Assembly: GCA_024762655.1 (NCBI GenBank) | Contig: JANTHB010000027.1 | Coordinates: 1-41,715 of the forward strand | Origin: Bacteroidales bacterium | GTDB taxonomy: Bacteria > Bacteroidota > Bacteroidia > Bacteroidales > VadinHA17 | Length of the DNA: 41,715 nucleotides | Reading direction: 5' to 3' | Shown here: piece after piece, positions 24,363-33,662 of the stretch | Numbering within the stretch: the first letter of the stretch is position 1 | Layout of the letters: every line of letters begins with the position of its first letter | The notes under the pieces: generated by a model | What the model saw: the letters and a program-made list of their open reading frames with translations, nothing else | What the model was told of the DNA's origin: nothing | The model's database searches: none | Made by a program: the position numbers and the translations under genes

Positions 24363-26984
24363 TCATCCGCATTTGGATGAACCGCAATCCATACAGATCA
24401 GGCAACCTTCCTGGTAGATCAGGTTTGTCGAACCGCAGGCCTGACATTTTTCACCGTTAAAAGCCTTGGTGCCATCCGGTATGAACTTTTTCAGCGCCCT
24501 GGCTACCCCTGCTTTCCAGGTGTTGATGCTTTCGTTGTCCAATTGCAGCTTGGATACCAGCTCAACGACATTCGGAATAGGCATGCCGTGCCGCAGCACT
24601 CCGGAGATCAGTTTGGCATAGTTCCAGAATTCTTTGTTAAACATATGGGACAAACCGCCTACCGTATTTTTATACCCGTATTTATCGGTATACTGGAAAT
24701 CATAACGGGCACTTCCGTCGGTTTCGCGAACCTTAATGATTTTTCCTTTGGTAATGCTCTTCGGAATGACCAGAGCATCTTCTTCTTCCATCCCCGTAAA
24801 GATTTCATAGGGTCTGCCATCCTTGATCCCTACAAAAGCAACCCATTTTTCATTGTTGTTATGAAAGCGCACGATCTCCGCATCAAGTACGTTGGGTCTC
24901 TTCTCAAAATTAGGTTGCTGGGCAGATGTGTTTCCTTTCTTGTCGTTGGAAATCAGCACTCCCTCGCGGGAACCTTCACGATACACGGTCACCCCTTTAC
25001 ACCCGGCATTCCAGGCTGTAACATACAGGTTCCCGACCAGGTCTTCCGTAGCCTCGGAGGGCAGGTTTACCGTGACACTGATGGAATGATCCACCCACTT
25101 CTGGATCTCTCCCTGCATTTTCACCTTGGCCACCCAGTCAATATCGTTGGACGTAGCGTTGTTATACGGAGATTTCCTGATCACTTCATTCAGTTCTTCA
25201 TCCGTGTATTTTTCCACATCTTCAATTTTGTATCCGTTTACTTCCAGCCATGTTCTGAATTTGTGGTGAAAGACATTGTATTCTTCCCAGGCATCCCCCA
25301 CATCATCAATAAAGGAAACATGAACATCACTGTCATTGGGGTTCACTTTTCGTCTTCTCTTATAAACGGGTCTGAATACGGGTTCGATTCCGGAAGTAGT
25401 CTGTGTCATCAGGCTGGTAGACCCGGTGGGAGCAATGGTGAGTAAGGAAATATTTCTCCGGCCGTGTTTGACCATTTCTTCATAGAGGGCAGGATCCGCC
25501 TCTTTAAGGCGTAAGATAAAAGGATTGTTCTTTTCCTTGTTGGCATCATATATTTCGAAAGCGCCTCTTTCCTTAGCCATTTCCACCGAAGCGCGGTATA
25601 CCTCAATGGCCAGGGTCTTATGGATTTCTACGGAAAAATCGATGGAATTATCACTGCCATATTTCAGGCCGAGGGCAGCATGCATGTCTCCTTCCGCGGT
25701 GATGCCGATCCCGGTACGTCTTGCTTCGAGAGCTTTTTGACGGATATTTTCCCATAATTTCCTTTCTACGGATTTAACCTCTTCCTTCTCCGGATCTTTG
25801 TTGATCTTATCCAGTATTTTATCGATCTTTTCGAGCTCAAGGTCAATGATATCATCCATGATGCGTTGTGCGTGATGAGCATGCTCCCTGAACTTCTCAA
25901 AGTTGAATTTGGCTTTTGGGGTAAAAGGATTTTCCACGTAACCATATAAATTGATAGCCAGCAGACGGCAACTGTCATACGGACATAACGGGATTTCCCC
26001 GCAAGGGTTGGTAGCCACGGTACGGTACCCGAGGTCGGCATAGGAATCAGCCACAGACTCGCGGATGATGGTATCCCAGAAAAGGATCCCGGGTTCTGCG
26101 GATTTCCAGGCATTGTGAACGATCTTATCCCACAGTTTACGGGCATCCACTTCCTTTTTTACCCAGGGGTTGTCCGAATCTAGGGGGAACTGTTGTATGT
26201 AAGGTCTGTTATCCACCACAGCCTGCATGAATTCATCGTCGATTTTTACCGAGACATTGGCCCCTGTCACTTTTCCCGATTCCAGCTTGGCGTCAATAAA
26301 AGACTCCGCATCCGGATGCTTGATGGAGATGGTTAGCATCAAAGCACCGCGACGGCCATCCTGAGCAACTTCCCGTGTCGAATTCGAATACCGTTCCATG
26401 AACGGGACCACCCCTGTTGAGGTAAGTGCACTGTTCAGCACCGGACTGCCGGCAGGACGTATATGCGACAGGTCATGGCCTACCCCGCCACGGCGTTTCA
26501 TGAGCTGCACCTGCTCCTGGTCAATCTTCATAATGGCTCCATAAGAGTCAGAAGCTCCATCATTCCCTATTACAAAACAGTTGGATAACGAAACAATCTG
26601 GTGATCGTTCCCGATGCCGGACATAGGTCCTCCCTGTGGCACAATGTATTTAAAATCCTTCAGCAGCTCAAACAACTTCTCTTCCGCCATGGGGTTGGGA
26701 TATTTGCTCTCTATCCTTGCCAGTTCGCGTGCCAGCCGGTGATGCATATCGTCCGGTGTTTTTTCATAAAGATTTCCTTCCGAGTCTTTCAGTGCATATT
26801 TTGTTACCCATACCTTCGCTGCCAGCTCATCGCCTTTAAAATACTCCCTGGAAGCTTGCAATGCTTCCTCAAAAGAATAAATCTTCTTCCCCGCTTTTTC
26901 ATCCTGTATCTTTACGGGTTTAAAGATTTGTGAATTTTTTTCTTTAACATTGGTTTTGGTTTGACCGGCAAATAAATCGTCCAT
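24363..26984 (-). CDS. nrdJ: Adenosylcobalamin-dependent (class II) ribonucleotide reductase
   Basis: 873 residues. Reduces ribonucleotides to deoxyribonucleotides using adenosylcobalamin to make a thiyl radical. Visible motifs: GPMSGIGNDHQIVSLSNCF, carrying one active-site Cys near residue 136; RRGGVGHDLSHIRP; and NPCGEIPLCPYDSCR, where the Cys of NPCGE (near 327) is the partner or radical site, followed by MDDIIDLELEKI. The C-terminus is a Cys-rich zinc-ribbon-like tail (CQACGS, CLICMDCGSSKCG), typical of long NrdJ proteins and probably supplying redox cysteines. No intein. The 60-nt leader is too short for a cobalamin riboswitch. It implies B12 uptake or synthesis. Confidence 0.95.
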   Translation of the reverse strand: MDDLFAGQTKTNVKEKNSQIFKPVKIQDEKAGKKIYSFEEALQASREYFKGDELAAKVWVTKYALKDSEGNLYEKTPDDMHHRLARELARIESKYPNPMAEEKLFELLKDFKYIVPQGGPMSGIGNDHQIVSLSNCFVIGNDGASDSYGAIMKIDQEQVQLMKRRGGVGHDLSHIRPAGSPVLNSALTSTGVVPFMERYSNSTREVAQDGRRGALMLTISIKHPDAESFIDAKLESGKVTGANVSVKIDDEFMQAVVDNRPYIQQFPLDSDNPWVKKEVDARKLWDKIVHNAWKSAEPGILFWDTIIRESVADSYADLGYRTVATNPCGEIPLCPYDSCRLLAINLYGYVENPFTPKAKFNFEKFREHAHHAQRIMDDIIDLELEKIDKILDKINKDPEKEEVKSVERKLWENIRQKALEARRTGIGITAEGDMHAALGLKYGSDNSIDFSVEIHKTLAIEVYRASVEMAKERGAFEIYDANKEKNNPFILRLKEADPALYEEMVKHGRRNISLLTIAPTGSTSLMTQTTSGIEPVFRPVYKRRRKVNPNDSDVHVSFIDDVGDAWEEYNVFHHKFRTWLEVNGYKIEDVEKYTDEELNEVIRKSPYNNATSNDIDWVAKVKMQGEIQKWVDHSISVTVNLPSEATEDLVGNLYVTAWNAGCKGVTVYREGSREGVLISNDKKGNTSAQQPNFEKRPNVLDAEIVRFHNNNEKWVAFVGIKDGRPYEIFTGMEEEDALVIPKSITKGKIIKVRETDGSARYDFQYTDKYGYKNTVGGLSHMFNKEFWNYAKLISGVLRHGMPIPNVVELVSKLQLDNESINTWKAGVARALKKFIPDGTKAFNGEKCQACGSTNLIYQEGCLICMDCGSSKCG

Positions 26985-27051
26985 AGGTAAAAATTTTAAA
27001 GCATTGAAAACTAGCAGATAGGTCCCGGAAAAAATTTCGGAAGACGGGTAT

Positions 27052-27083
27052 CAAATTTAGTAACTGAACCCCGGCCTCACAAG
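27052..27083 (-). promoter_or_regulatory. Promoter of nrdJ
   Basis: On the minus strand, a TTG-containing -33 region (CTTG, 27083-27080), about 20 nt, then a perfect TAnnTTTG element TAAATTTG (27059-27052). A leader of about 60 nt precedes the ATG. No NrdR-type box pair was recognised. Confidence 0.6.
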
Positions 27084-27262
27084 AGCAGATCATCCGTTTT
27101 TATTAACATTTTGTTAAAGTTATAAACGACGAGCCGTATCTGATTAAGTGTAAAACGATTACTTGTAATAATCAGAAATCCAGCAAGATAAGAAAAATAT
27201 ATTTTTTCGTCCGGAGTCTCTTTCCTTACTGTATAAAGGGTTGCAGGCGTATTGGATTCCAT

Positions 27263-27298
27263 AAAAAAAAGAGAGAAATTAATTTCTCTCTTTTTTTT
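27263..27298 (-). terminator. Terminator of the TonB-dependent receptor gene, a perfect 36-bp palindrome
   Basis: Two 18-nt arms (eight As, GAGAGAAATT, and the complement AATTTCTCTC, eight Ts) meet with no spacer. It lies 19 bp after the stop codon. The core stem GAGAGAAA/TTTCTCTC followed by Ts is a typical U-rich terminator and would work in either direction. Confidence 0.9.
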
Positions 27299-27316
27299 GA
27301 AAAATCGTTTTGATTT

Positions 27317-30300
27317 TTAAAATAGATATCTGAATCCGATCTGTGCCTGCCAGCGGGAGCTGCTGATTCCGGAATCATCCACATTCCAGACATCGCCATT
27401 GGGTTTGGAGAAGCTGAATGTTGGCGTAGTACCATCGGTATCAAACCCTTCAAAGGAGATCAGCCTGTAATACCCGTAAGATACATAGTAACGGCGTCCC
27501 CAATTTTTGTTGAGCATATTCGTGAAATTGAAAATGTCAAGCGTAAACTGCAGGGTATGTTTCCGTGCACCGATGTTGGTGAAGATATCCTGAGCAATTT
27601 TCAGGTCGAAGATATTGGTGAACGGCGTACGTGAACCGTTACGTTCGGCATATTCCCCCCGGTGTTTGCTCAGATAAGGATCGTTACTGATGAATTCATC
27701 CAAATCGTTCCATTGCTGAGCTGCGGTGGCTGCATCTGCAAACACAATCTCTCCCTGATTTTTCGGGATGTAGATCAGGTTATTACTACTTTCTCCGTTC
27801 CCGTTCAGGTTTCCCCTGTCATTGTAAACATAGGAATAACGCTGGCCGGATTGTCCGTTGTAGAACAAACTGATGGTAGTAGCCATATGCTTTATGTATT
27901 CGAGACGGTAACTCAGGAAACCGACGACCCGGCTGCCCAGATCAAAGTCGGAAATGCTCAGGTCCAGGTTATTCAGACCGTTTACCTGTTCCATATATCT
28001 CCATTGTGAAGAGTTTTGTGAAGAAGTTCCGTCATTTACAGACATAGCTCTTCCGTATGTGTAAGCCAGGCTCCCGGTAAATCCTTTGGAGAAGTTTTTC
28101 TTCAACTGTACGGTAATGTTGTAAGTGTATCCTTTGCTGGTATTGGTGCCTACCATCACCCTGGTATAAGAACCATCCAGTTTGCTGTTGTCATAATGCG
28201 GTCTGTTATCCGCTCCGGTAAGATAAAAATCAGGCGTTGGCGAGACATTCATATTATAATAAAGTACATTGTTCAGCGTCTTGGTAAAAATTCCTTCTAC
28301 CGTCAGGACCATTCCACCGAAGATCTTTTTGTCAAACGCCAGGTCGGTACGTGCCACCTGCGGGAATTTATAATCGGCTGCGAAAAGGTCCATTTGTCCG
28401 CCGTAATTAGCATCTGTCCCTCCGAAGTCGGAATTTTTATATTGATGATCCCAGCGGCTTTCAAAGGGAATATAATAGCCCCATGAATTTCTAACGTAAA
28501 CTCCGCCGATCGCCAGACCGTTGTTTGTATAGGAACCTCCCGGCCATACCAGAGGCAGACGGCTGGTGAAGATTCCGGCACCACCGCGTAGCTGGAAAGA
28601 TTCGTCTCCGGAAACATCCCAGTTAAATCCAATCCTGGGGGAGAAAAGCAACTTGGAATTTGGCATTTTCCCGGCACGGGCCCCCATCATATCCCAGCCG
28701 GCTCCTTCAATTACAGGTACCGTCTCCGAGTTGAAATGGGTATCTTCTTTCGGATCCTGAAGGAATACAGGCATATCCACACGCAGTCCGGCCGTTAGCT
28801 TGAAATTCTCATTCACCTGGATTTCATCCTGTGCATAAATGCCCCATTGTAACATACTGAAATCTGCAGCAGCAGCAGAACCGTCACCGGTGATATCATC
28901 CACGAGAGAGTAGCCTCTTTCATACTGATAAGCGGAGGCCACCCCTGTGGTGTCTGCAAACCCCTGTCCGTTGACAGTCAGAAAATCAGCTACACTGGAA
29001 TAACGATACTCACCGAAATTTTTCCGCATAAACAAATTATAGGTATGGGAAAGTTCGATGTTGGCACCGAAGGTAAAGGTGTGTTTCCCTTTATAAACGT
29101 TAAAGTTGTCGGTGACCGTCATCACACCCTGTTTCAATTGATTAGCGGTGGAATAAGGTTCCGATCCGGCATAAATGGTAGCGCTTCCGTCATAAATCCG
29201 TAAAGAGGGAAAGTTTCCACCCAGGGGATCCCTGTCATCAAGTACCGACGTATAACCCAGAATCAGGCTGTTGGAGAACGTATTATAATTGCTTTTCAGT
29301 TCCAGCGAGGTAGAGTTTGTTTTACTGGGGAAATACTGACTGTTGTTTTCAAAACTGAGTGCTCTGGAACTGGAAGCTCCCACTTTCTTGGCTTCCAGGA
29401 AAGTATAGGAATGTCTCAGCATTAATTTATGATGCTGGCTGATGTTCCAGTCGATGCGGGCAAAGAGCTTGTCCGAATTCAGGGAAGCTTTTTTATTCAG
29501 ATAAGGGCCCGGTTCATATCCAAAACTCCTGAGTTTATTGGCAATTGCGTCAATCTGGCTCTGGGAAGAATTTCCGTCGTAATCGGAAAAACTAAAAGGT
29601 TTGGGGGTCTGGTCCCGTCCCAGTTCGGCGCTCACAAAATAAAACAGTTTGTTTTTTACAATGGCTCCACCCACACGGGCGCCATAAGTGGCTGAAGTGA
29701 AATCGGGGAGTTTTTCCCTGGTTACATTCTCATCACTGGTAGGTGTTTTACCGGCGAGATTCTGATTGCGCATGTAATAATAAACGGATGCTTTTACATC
29801 GTTGGAACCACTGCGTGTGACAGCGTTGATGCTGGCGCCGGCAAAACCCGACTGCCGCACATCATACGGTGCCAGAACGATCTGAAACTGTTCGATGGCA
29901 TCCATACTGACCGGTGAACCTCCGGTTTGTCCGCCATTGGTACCGGTAGGTGACAGACCGAATACATCATTATTCACCGCTCCGTCAATAGAGATGGCAT
30001 TGAAACGGTTGTTGATACCGGCTACGGAAATCGCTCCGTTATCCCCTACCGTAGCCTGGGGCGTTAACCGTGTCATATCGGCTATGCTCCGTTCCACGGT
30101 GGGCATCATGGCGATTTGTTCACTGTTGACCACCGTCTGGGCTCCGGTTTTGTTCCCGTCAAACTCATTGTAAGAAACCCGTTTCCCTTTTACGGCTACT
30201 TCCGCCAGTTGCGTTGTGGAAGTCTTCAGCACAACATTTAATTTGTATGTCTGCCCCAGGGTAAGATAGATACCACTTTTCTCATATTTCTGGTATCCCA

Positions 30301-30562
30301 CAAAGGAAATAGTTACCTTGTAAGGCCCTCCTACATTCATGTTAGGCAATCGGAAATATCCTTCCGAGTCCGTTATGCCGCCAAATTGTGAGCCGGTGGG
30401 TTCATGTATGGCAACAACCGTAGCTCCGGGTAAGGGATTACCCTGATCATCTACTACCCGGCCGTTCATGGCAGCCGTGGTCGTTCCCTGTCCGAAAGAC
30501 AGGCTTCCCACAATAACAAATGTTATCGCAGCAAATAAAAAACGAATCATTGATTTTTTCAT
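27317..30562 (-). CDS. TonB-dependent receptor with carboxypeptidase-regulatory domain (Oar-like)
   Basis: 1081-residue outer-membrane protein. Signal peptide in residues 1-24 (IRFLFAAITFVIVGSLSFGQ). A CarboxypepD_reg-like beta-sandwich follows at about 32-115 (GRVVDDQGNPLPGATVVAI, DSEGYFRLPNMNVGGPY), then a plug domain at about 135-255 (VNSEQIAMMPTVERSIADM, SVAGINNRFNAISIDGAVNND, FAGASINAVTRSGSN), then a long beta-barrel ending in IGFRYLF with the usual terminal Phe. The plug/barrel style matches Oar-type receptors, not SusC: there is no SusC signature and no susD next door. The substrate is unknown, possibly peptide or protein. Single gene with its own promoter and terminator. Confidence 0.93.
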   Translation of the reverse strand: MKKSMIRFLFAAITFVIVGSLSFGQGTTTAAMNGRVVDDQGNPLPGATVVAIHEPTGSQFGGITDSEGYFRLPNMNVGGPYKVTISFVGYQKYEKSGIYLTLGQTYKLNVVLKTSTTQLAEVAVKGKRVSYNEFDGNKTGAQTVVNSEQIAMMPTVERSIADMTRLTPQATVGDNGAISVAGINNRFNAISIDGAVNNDVFGLSPTGTNGGQTGGSPVSMDAIEQFQIVLAPYDVRQSGFAGASINAVTRSGSNDVKASVYYYMRNQNLAGKTPTSDENVTREKLPDFTSATYGARVGGAIVKNKLFYFVSAELGRDQTPKPFSFSDYDGNSSQSQIDAIANKLRSFGYEPGPYLNKKASLNSDKLFARIDWNISQHHKLMLRHSYTFLEAKKVGASSSRALSFENNSQYFPSKTNSTSLELKSNYNTFSNSLILGYTSVLDDRDPLGGNFPSLRIYDGSATIYAGSEPYSTANQLKQGVMTVTDNFNVYKGKHTFTFGANIELSHTYNLFMRKNFGEYRYSSVADFLTVNGQGFADTTGVASAYQYERGYSLVDDITGDGSAAAADFSMLQWGIYAQDEIQVNENFKLTAGLRVDMPVFLQDPKEDTHFNSETVPVIEGAGWDMMGARAGKMPNSKLLFSPRIGFNWDVSGDESFQLRGGAGIFTSRLPLVWPGGSYTNNGLAIGGVYVRNSWGYYIPFESRWDHQYKNSDFGGTDANYGGQMDLFAADYKFPQVARTDLAFDKKIFGGMVLTVEGIFTKTLNNVLYYNMNVSPTPDFYLTGADNRPHYDNSKLDGSYTRVMVGTNTSKGYTYNITVQLKKNFSKGFTGSLAYTYGRAMSVNDGTSSQNSSQWRYMEQVNGLNNLDLSISDFDLGSRVVGFLSYRLEYIKHMATTISLFYNGQSGQRYSYVYNDRGNLNGNGESSNNLIYIPKNQGEIVFADAATAAQQWNDLDEFISNDPYLSKHRGEYAERNGSRTPFTNIFDLKIAQDIFTNIGARKHTLQFTLDIFNFTNMLNKNWGRRYYVSYGYYRLISFEGFDTDGTTPTFSFSKPNGDVWNVDDSGISSSRWQAQIGFRYLF

Positions 30563-30627
30563 AAAACATTCTTGTTTAGGTTAATACTCTCTGAATTAAT
30601 AAAATTATACCTGGTTTTTAACCGGGA

Positions 30628-30635
30628 CAAATGTA
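30628..30635 (-). promoter_or_regulatory. -7 element of the TonB-dependent receptor promoter
   Basis: A perfect TACATTTG on the minus strand, 65 bp before the ATG and just downstream of waaA. No -33 TTTG at the expected distance. Confidence 0.55.
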
Positions 30636-30670
30636 CTAATTCAAAACTTCTAAATATTTATATGATTTTA

Positions 30671-31903
30671 TTAAATCATTAACAAATTGTTAACAATTAT
30701 TTCCGTACTGCCGGCGGAATTGTTGACAAACTGTTGACAGATTTGCCCGGATTTATTTCGCAGGGGCTCATGATCATAAAATTCCGAAAATAAGGTGTTC
30801 AGTTGCTCTTCTTTTTGATAAGAAAAAGCTCCTTTGAGGCGGATCAATTCGTTGGCTTCCCTGAATTTCCGGTGATTGGGGCCAAAGATAACAGGTACGC
30901 CAAAGACCGCGGCTTCCAGAATATTATGGATGCCGTTGCCAAAACCTCCCCCGATATATGCTACATCCGCATAAGCGTATAGTGAGGAAAGCATTCCTAT
31001 GTTATCTATCACCAGGACATCGACTTTCTTATAGTCTTTTTGTTCCGCTTCACTGAAAAAGACAAAAGGGACCTGCAGCCTGCCTGCCATCCATTTCAGA
31101 TGTCCGGGATAAATCTCATGGGGAGCGATGATCCATTTGTAAGGCCTGATCTTTTGATTTATATATTTAAAAAGGAACTCCTCATCTTCTTTCCAGGTGC
31201 TGCCGGCAACAACCGTCAAATGGTCTGCCTTGAAATTTTCGGCTACCGGAATTTTTCTCCGGGCCCTGGCGATCGTCAGCACCCGGTCGAAACGGGTATC
31301 CCCTGCCACCCTGACATTTTTAAGACCGTGTTTTTTTAATAGATGTTCCGAAGCGGTATCCTGCACGAAAATTTTATGGTATACTTCCAGTAACTTCCTG
31401 AACTTGCCTGCATACCCCTTAAAAAACCATTGATCATGCCTGAATATCGCAGAAATCAGAAAAACGGGAATCTTTCTCTCTTTCAAAGCCATCAGGAAAA
31501 AATACCAAAACTCATATTTAACGAAAACCGCAACATCCGGTTGGGTTATTTCCAGAAAACGTCTGGCATTACGGGGGGTATCCAGGGGAAGATACAACAC
31601 ATAGTCCGCTTCTTTGTAGTTTTTACGCACTTCATATCCTGAAGGAGAAAAAAACGTTAAAACGACAGAGATATCCGGATTCTTTTTTTTCAGGGACTCG
31701 ATCACGGGACGGCCTTGTTCAAATTCTCCCAGGGAAGCGCAATGTATCCAGGCGGTTTTTCCTTTACGACGGTATGTTTTTTTCAGCCGGGTAAAAAAGT
31801 TTTTTCGACCGGAACACCAGGCTCCTGCCTTCTTATTAAATAAAGAAGCCAGGCATATGGAAAACCCGTATATTAAGAGAAGATTCCGGTAAATAAAGAT
31901 CAC
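30671..31903 (-). CDS. waaA: 3-deoxy-D-manno-octulosonic acid (Kdo) transferase
   Basis: Adds Kdo from CMP-Kdo to lipid A precursor at the inner membrane. 410 residues starting at GTG 31903. An N-terminal hydrophobic segment (YRNLLLIYGFSICLASLF) acts as membrane anchor, followed by WIHCASLGEFEQGRPVIE, the family's acceptor-side motif with the catalytic Glu, then LTFFSPSGYEV, VVAGSTWKEDEE (about 235-245) and the nucleotide-sugar site YIGGGFGNGIHNILEAAVFGVPVIFGP (about 318-344). It is 35 bp downstream of ald and may share its transcript, although the functions are unrelated. Confidence 0.93.
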   Translation of the reverse strand: MIFIYRNLLLIYGFSICLASLFNKKAGAWCSGRKNFFTRLKKTYRRKGKTAWIHCASLGEFEQGRPVIESLKKKNPDISVVLTFFSPSGYEVRKNYKEADYVLYLPLDTPRNARRFLEITQPDVAVFVKYEFWYFFLMALKERKIPVFLISAIFRHDQWFFKGYAGKFRKLLEVYHKIFVQDTASEHLLKKHGLKNVRVAGDTRFDRVLTIARARRKIPVAENFKADHLTVVAGSTWKEDEEFLFKYINQKIRPYKWIIAPHEIYPGHLKWMAGRLQVPFVFFSEAEQKDYKKVDVLVIDNIGMLSSLYAYADVAYIGGGFGNGIHNILEAAVFGVPVIFGPNHRKFREANELIRLKGAFSYQKEEQLNTLFSEFYDHEPLRNKSGQICQQFVNNSAGSTEIIVNNLLMI

Positions 31904-31938
31904 TGCTAGATTCTTAAAAGGTAAAAACAGAAAAACGG

Positions 31939-33162
31939 TTAAAAGGCAGCAAGCAGCAGGTCAAGATTTTTGGATAATATTCCGAATCTTCTGCCGATCA
32001 CCTCATTGGTAAGAATGCCATTAAAGATATACACTCCCTTACGCAGGCCTGCATCTTCCCGCAGGCGGTTTTTCACGCCTCCGGCATCCCCGATATCCCT
32101 GAGGATAGGAGCAAACACATTGCTGAGAGCGATGGAGGCCGTGCGGGCTACCCGTGAAGGGATATTGGGTACACAGTAATGAATAACCCCGTGTTTGGTA
32201 AAAACGGGATTTCCATGATCCATACATTTAGAGGTCTCTACGCACCCCCCCTGATCTATGCTTATATCTACAATCACAGATCCTTTTTTCATTCCCCGGA
32301 CCATCTCTTCGGTAACATAATATTGGGTTCGTTCGGCTCCCGTAAGATGGACTGCTCCCACCACCACATCGGCAGACTTCAGGGCTTTGGTCAATACACG
32401 CGGGTGGAAAACAGAGGTTTGAATTCTCTGTCCCAGATAGGTCTGCAGTCTTTTCAGTTTATAGACCGAGTCGTCAAAGACTTTTACCACGGCCCCCAGA
32501 CCCAGGGCCGCACGGGCAGCATATTCTGCTGCTGTTCCGGCACCCAGGATCACAACTTCCGTCGGCGTAATCCCGCTGATACCTCCCAGTAAAACCCCTT
32601 TCCCCTGATGTACATTGCTCAGATATTCTCCCGCTATCAGGATGGATGCCATACCGGCAATCTCGCTCATGGAACGTACCACCGGGTAATGATCATATTT
32701 GTCCCGGATATTTTCAAAAGCAATAGCCGTAACCTTTTTCTGCATCAGTTTCCTGATATATTTATCGGTATGATTCGTCAGATGAAGAGAAGAAATAACC
32801 GTCAGTCCACCTTTCAGTTGTGTAATTTCCTCAAGGGTAAGCGGGGAAACTTTCAGTACGATATCCGATTGAAAAACTTCTTTGTTGGTATCCACAATCA
32901 TCCCGCCGCATTCACTGTAGTCATGATTCGTGTAACTGGCCTGCAGACCGGCATCCCGGGCAATAATAACCTGATGGCCGTCATTGACCAGGATCTCCAC
33001 CGCTTCAGGCGTGAGGGAAACCCTGTTTTCATAAGCGTCCGTTTCCCTGGGTATGCCGATGATCATTTCTTTCTTTTTCAGAGTGGTCTCCAGCATCTCC
33101 TCCTGGGGGAGCAACCCCTCCTTGTTCAGGGAATAACGTAAAGAATTACTTGATTCAACCAT
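31939..33162 (-). CDS. ald: Alanine dehydrogenase
   Basis: NAD-dependent reversible deamination of L-alanine to pyruvate and ammonia. 407 residues, about 35 longer than typical Bacillus Ald because of an N-terminal extension before MIIGIPRE. Motifs: RETDAYENRVSLTPEAVEIL (substrate side, Arg and Lys-type residues), the catalytic His region SSLHLTNHTDKY, the Rossmann motif VVILGAGTAAEYAARAALGLGA, and VIVDISIDQGGCVETS near the nicotinamide site. The ordering porX-tsaE-ald is one I recall from other Bacteroidota. A weak promoter (TTTG at 33220-33217, TTAATTTA at 33198-33191) precedes it. Confidence 0.92.
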   Translation of the reverse strand: MVESSNSLRYSLNKEGLLPQEEMLETTLKKKEMIIGIPRETDAYENRVSLTPEAVEILVNDGHQVIIARDAGLQASYTNHDYSECGGMIVDTNKEVFQSDIVLKVSPLTLEEITQLKGGLTVISSLHLTNHTDKYIRKLMQKKVTAIAFENIRDKYDHYPVVRSMSEIAGMASILIAGEYLSNVHQGKGVLLGGISGITPTEVVILGAGTAAEYAARAALGLGAVVKVFDDSVYKLKRLQTYLGQRIQTSVFHPRVLTKALKSADVVVGAVHLTGAERTQYYVTEEMVRGMKKGSVIVDISIDQGGCVETSKCMDHGNPVFTKHGVIHYCVPNIPSRVARTASIALSNVFAPILRDIGDAGGVKNRLREDAGLRKGVYIFNGILTNEVIGRRFGILSKNLDLLLAAF

Positions 33163-33190
33163 GGTGTTGTCTTCATTTTTTCGGGATTCC

Positions 33191-33220
33191 TAAATTAATA
33201 CTTTCCACGGGAATTTCAAA
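33191..33220 (-). promoter_or_regulatory. Possible promoter of ald
   Basis: On the minus strand TTTG (33220-33217), 18 nt, then TTAATTTA (33198-33191), two mismatches to TAnnTTTG. It sits in the 68-bp gap after tsaE. Confidence 0.3.
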
Positions 33221-33230
33221 CACCTGGATT

Positions 33231-33659
33231 TTACCTGTTGTCAGCTTCAATGATCCGGGCCTGGCCGGTATCCACACGAATCCTTATGTTTACAATATCT
33301 GCAGGCATTAAGGACTCTATCTTCTCAGGCCATTCAATGAAACAATAATTCCCGCTGTCGAGGTATTCTTCCAGCCCGATGTCGAAAGCTTCTTCCGGTT
33401 TTTCAATGCGGTAAAAATCCATATGGTAGACGGGTCCGTACTTCGGAGAGTTGTACTCGTTTATGATCGCAAAGGTGGGGCTCTGAACTGTATCTTGTAC
33501 GCCCAGTATATCACAAAACCGTTTGATAAAAGTGGTTTTTCCTGCTCCCAGATTTCCATAGAAAACAAAGATTCTTTTTTCTGAAAACATTTTCAGCAGG
33601 TCCTCTGCCAGAGGCAGCAGCTCCTCTTCGTCATAGATGTGAACAACATGCTTCTCCAT
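33231..33659 (-). CDS. tsaE: t6A biosynthesis ATPase TsaE
   Basis: 142-residue P-loop ATPase that resets the TsaB-TsaD complex in t6A37 synthesis. Walker A GNLGAGKTT at residues 35-43; the switch/sensor region has SPTFAIINEY and YHMDFYRI, and the Walker-B-like IEWPEK at the C-terminal part is typical (CFIEWPEKIESLMP). Length is normal. It starts 3 bp after the porX stop, so it is translationally linked to porX although the functions are unrelated. tsaC lies elsewhere in the window. Confidence 0.94.
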   Translation of the reverse strand: MEKHVVHIYDEEELLPLAEDLLKMFSEKRIFVFYGNLGAGKTTFIKRFCDILGVQDTVQSPTFAIINEYNSPKYGPVYHMDFYRIEKPEEAFDIGLEEYLDSGNYCFIEWPEKIESLMPADIVNIRIRVDTGQARIIEADNR

Positions 33660-33662
33660 ACG

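Larger units (their letters stand above)
26985..27316. other. 332-bp region between nrdJ and the TonB-dependent receptor
   Basis: Contains, from right to left on the minus strand, the receptor's terminator (27263-27298), about 180 bp with no recognised gene, a small palindrome ATTAC-TT-GTAAT (27159-27170) and the nrdJ promoter (27052-27083). A 61-codon minus-strand frame at 27077-27262 lacks support and is not called. Confidence 0.6.

Noticed and set aside
26985-27051. Cobalamin riboswitch in front of the B12-dependent reductase
   Set aside because: The predicted leader is only about 60 nt, and no B12-box-like or long structured element is visible.
27077-27262. 61-codon minus-strand frame between nrdJ and the TonB receptor
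   Set aside because: It starts next to the receptor terminator, lacks a promoter or ribosome-binding site, overlaps the nrdJ -33 region, and shows no recognisable family.
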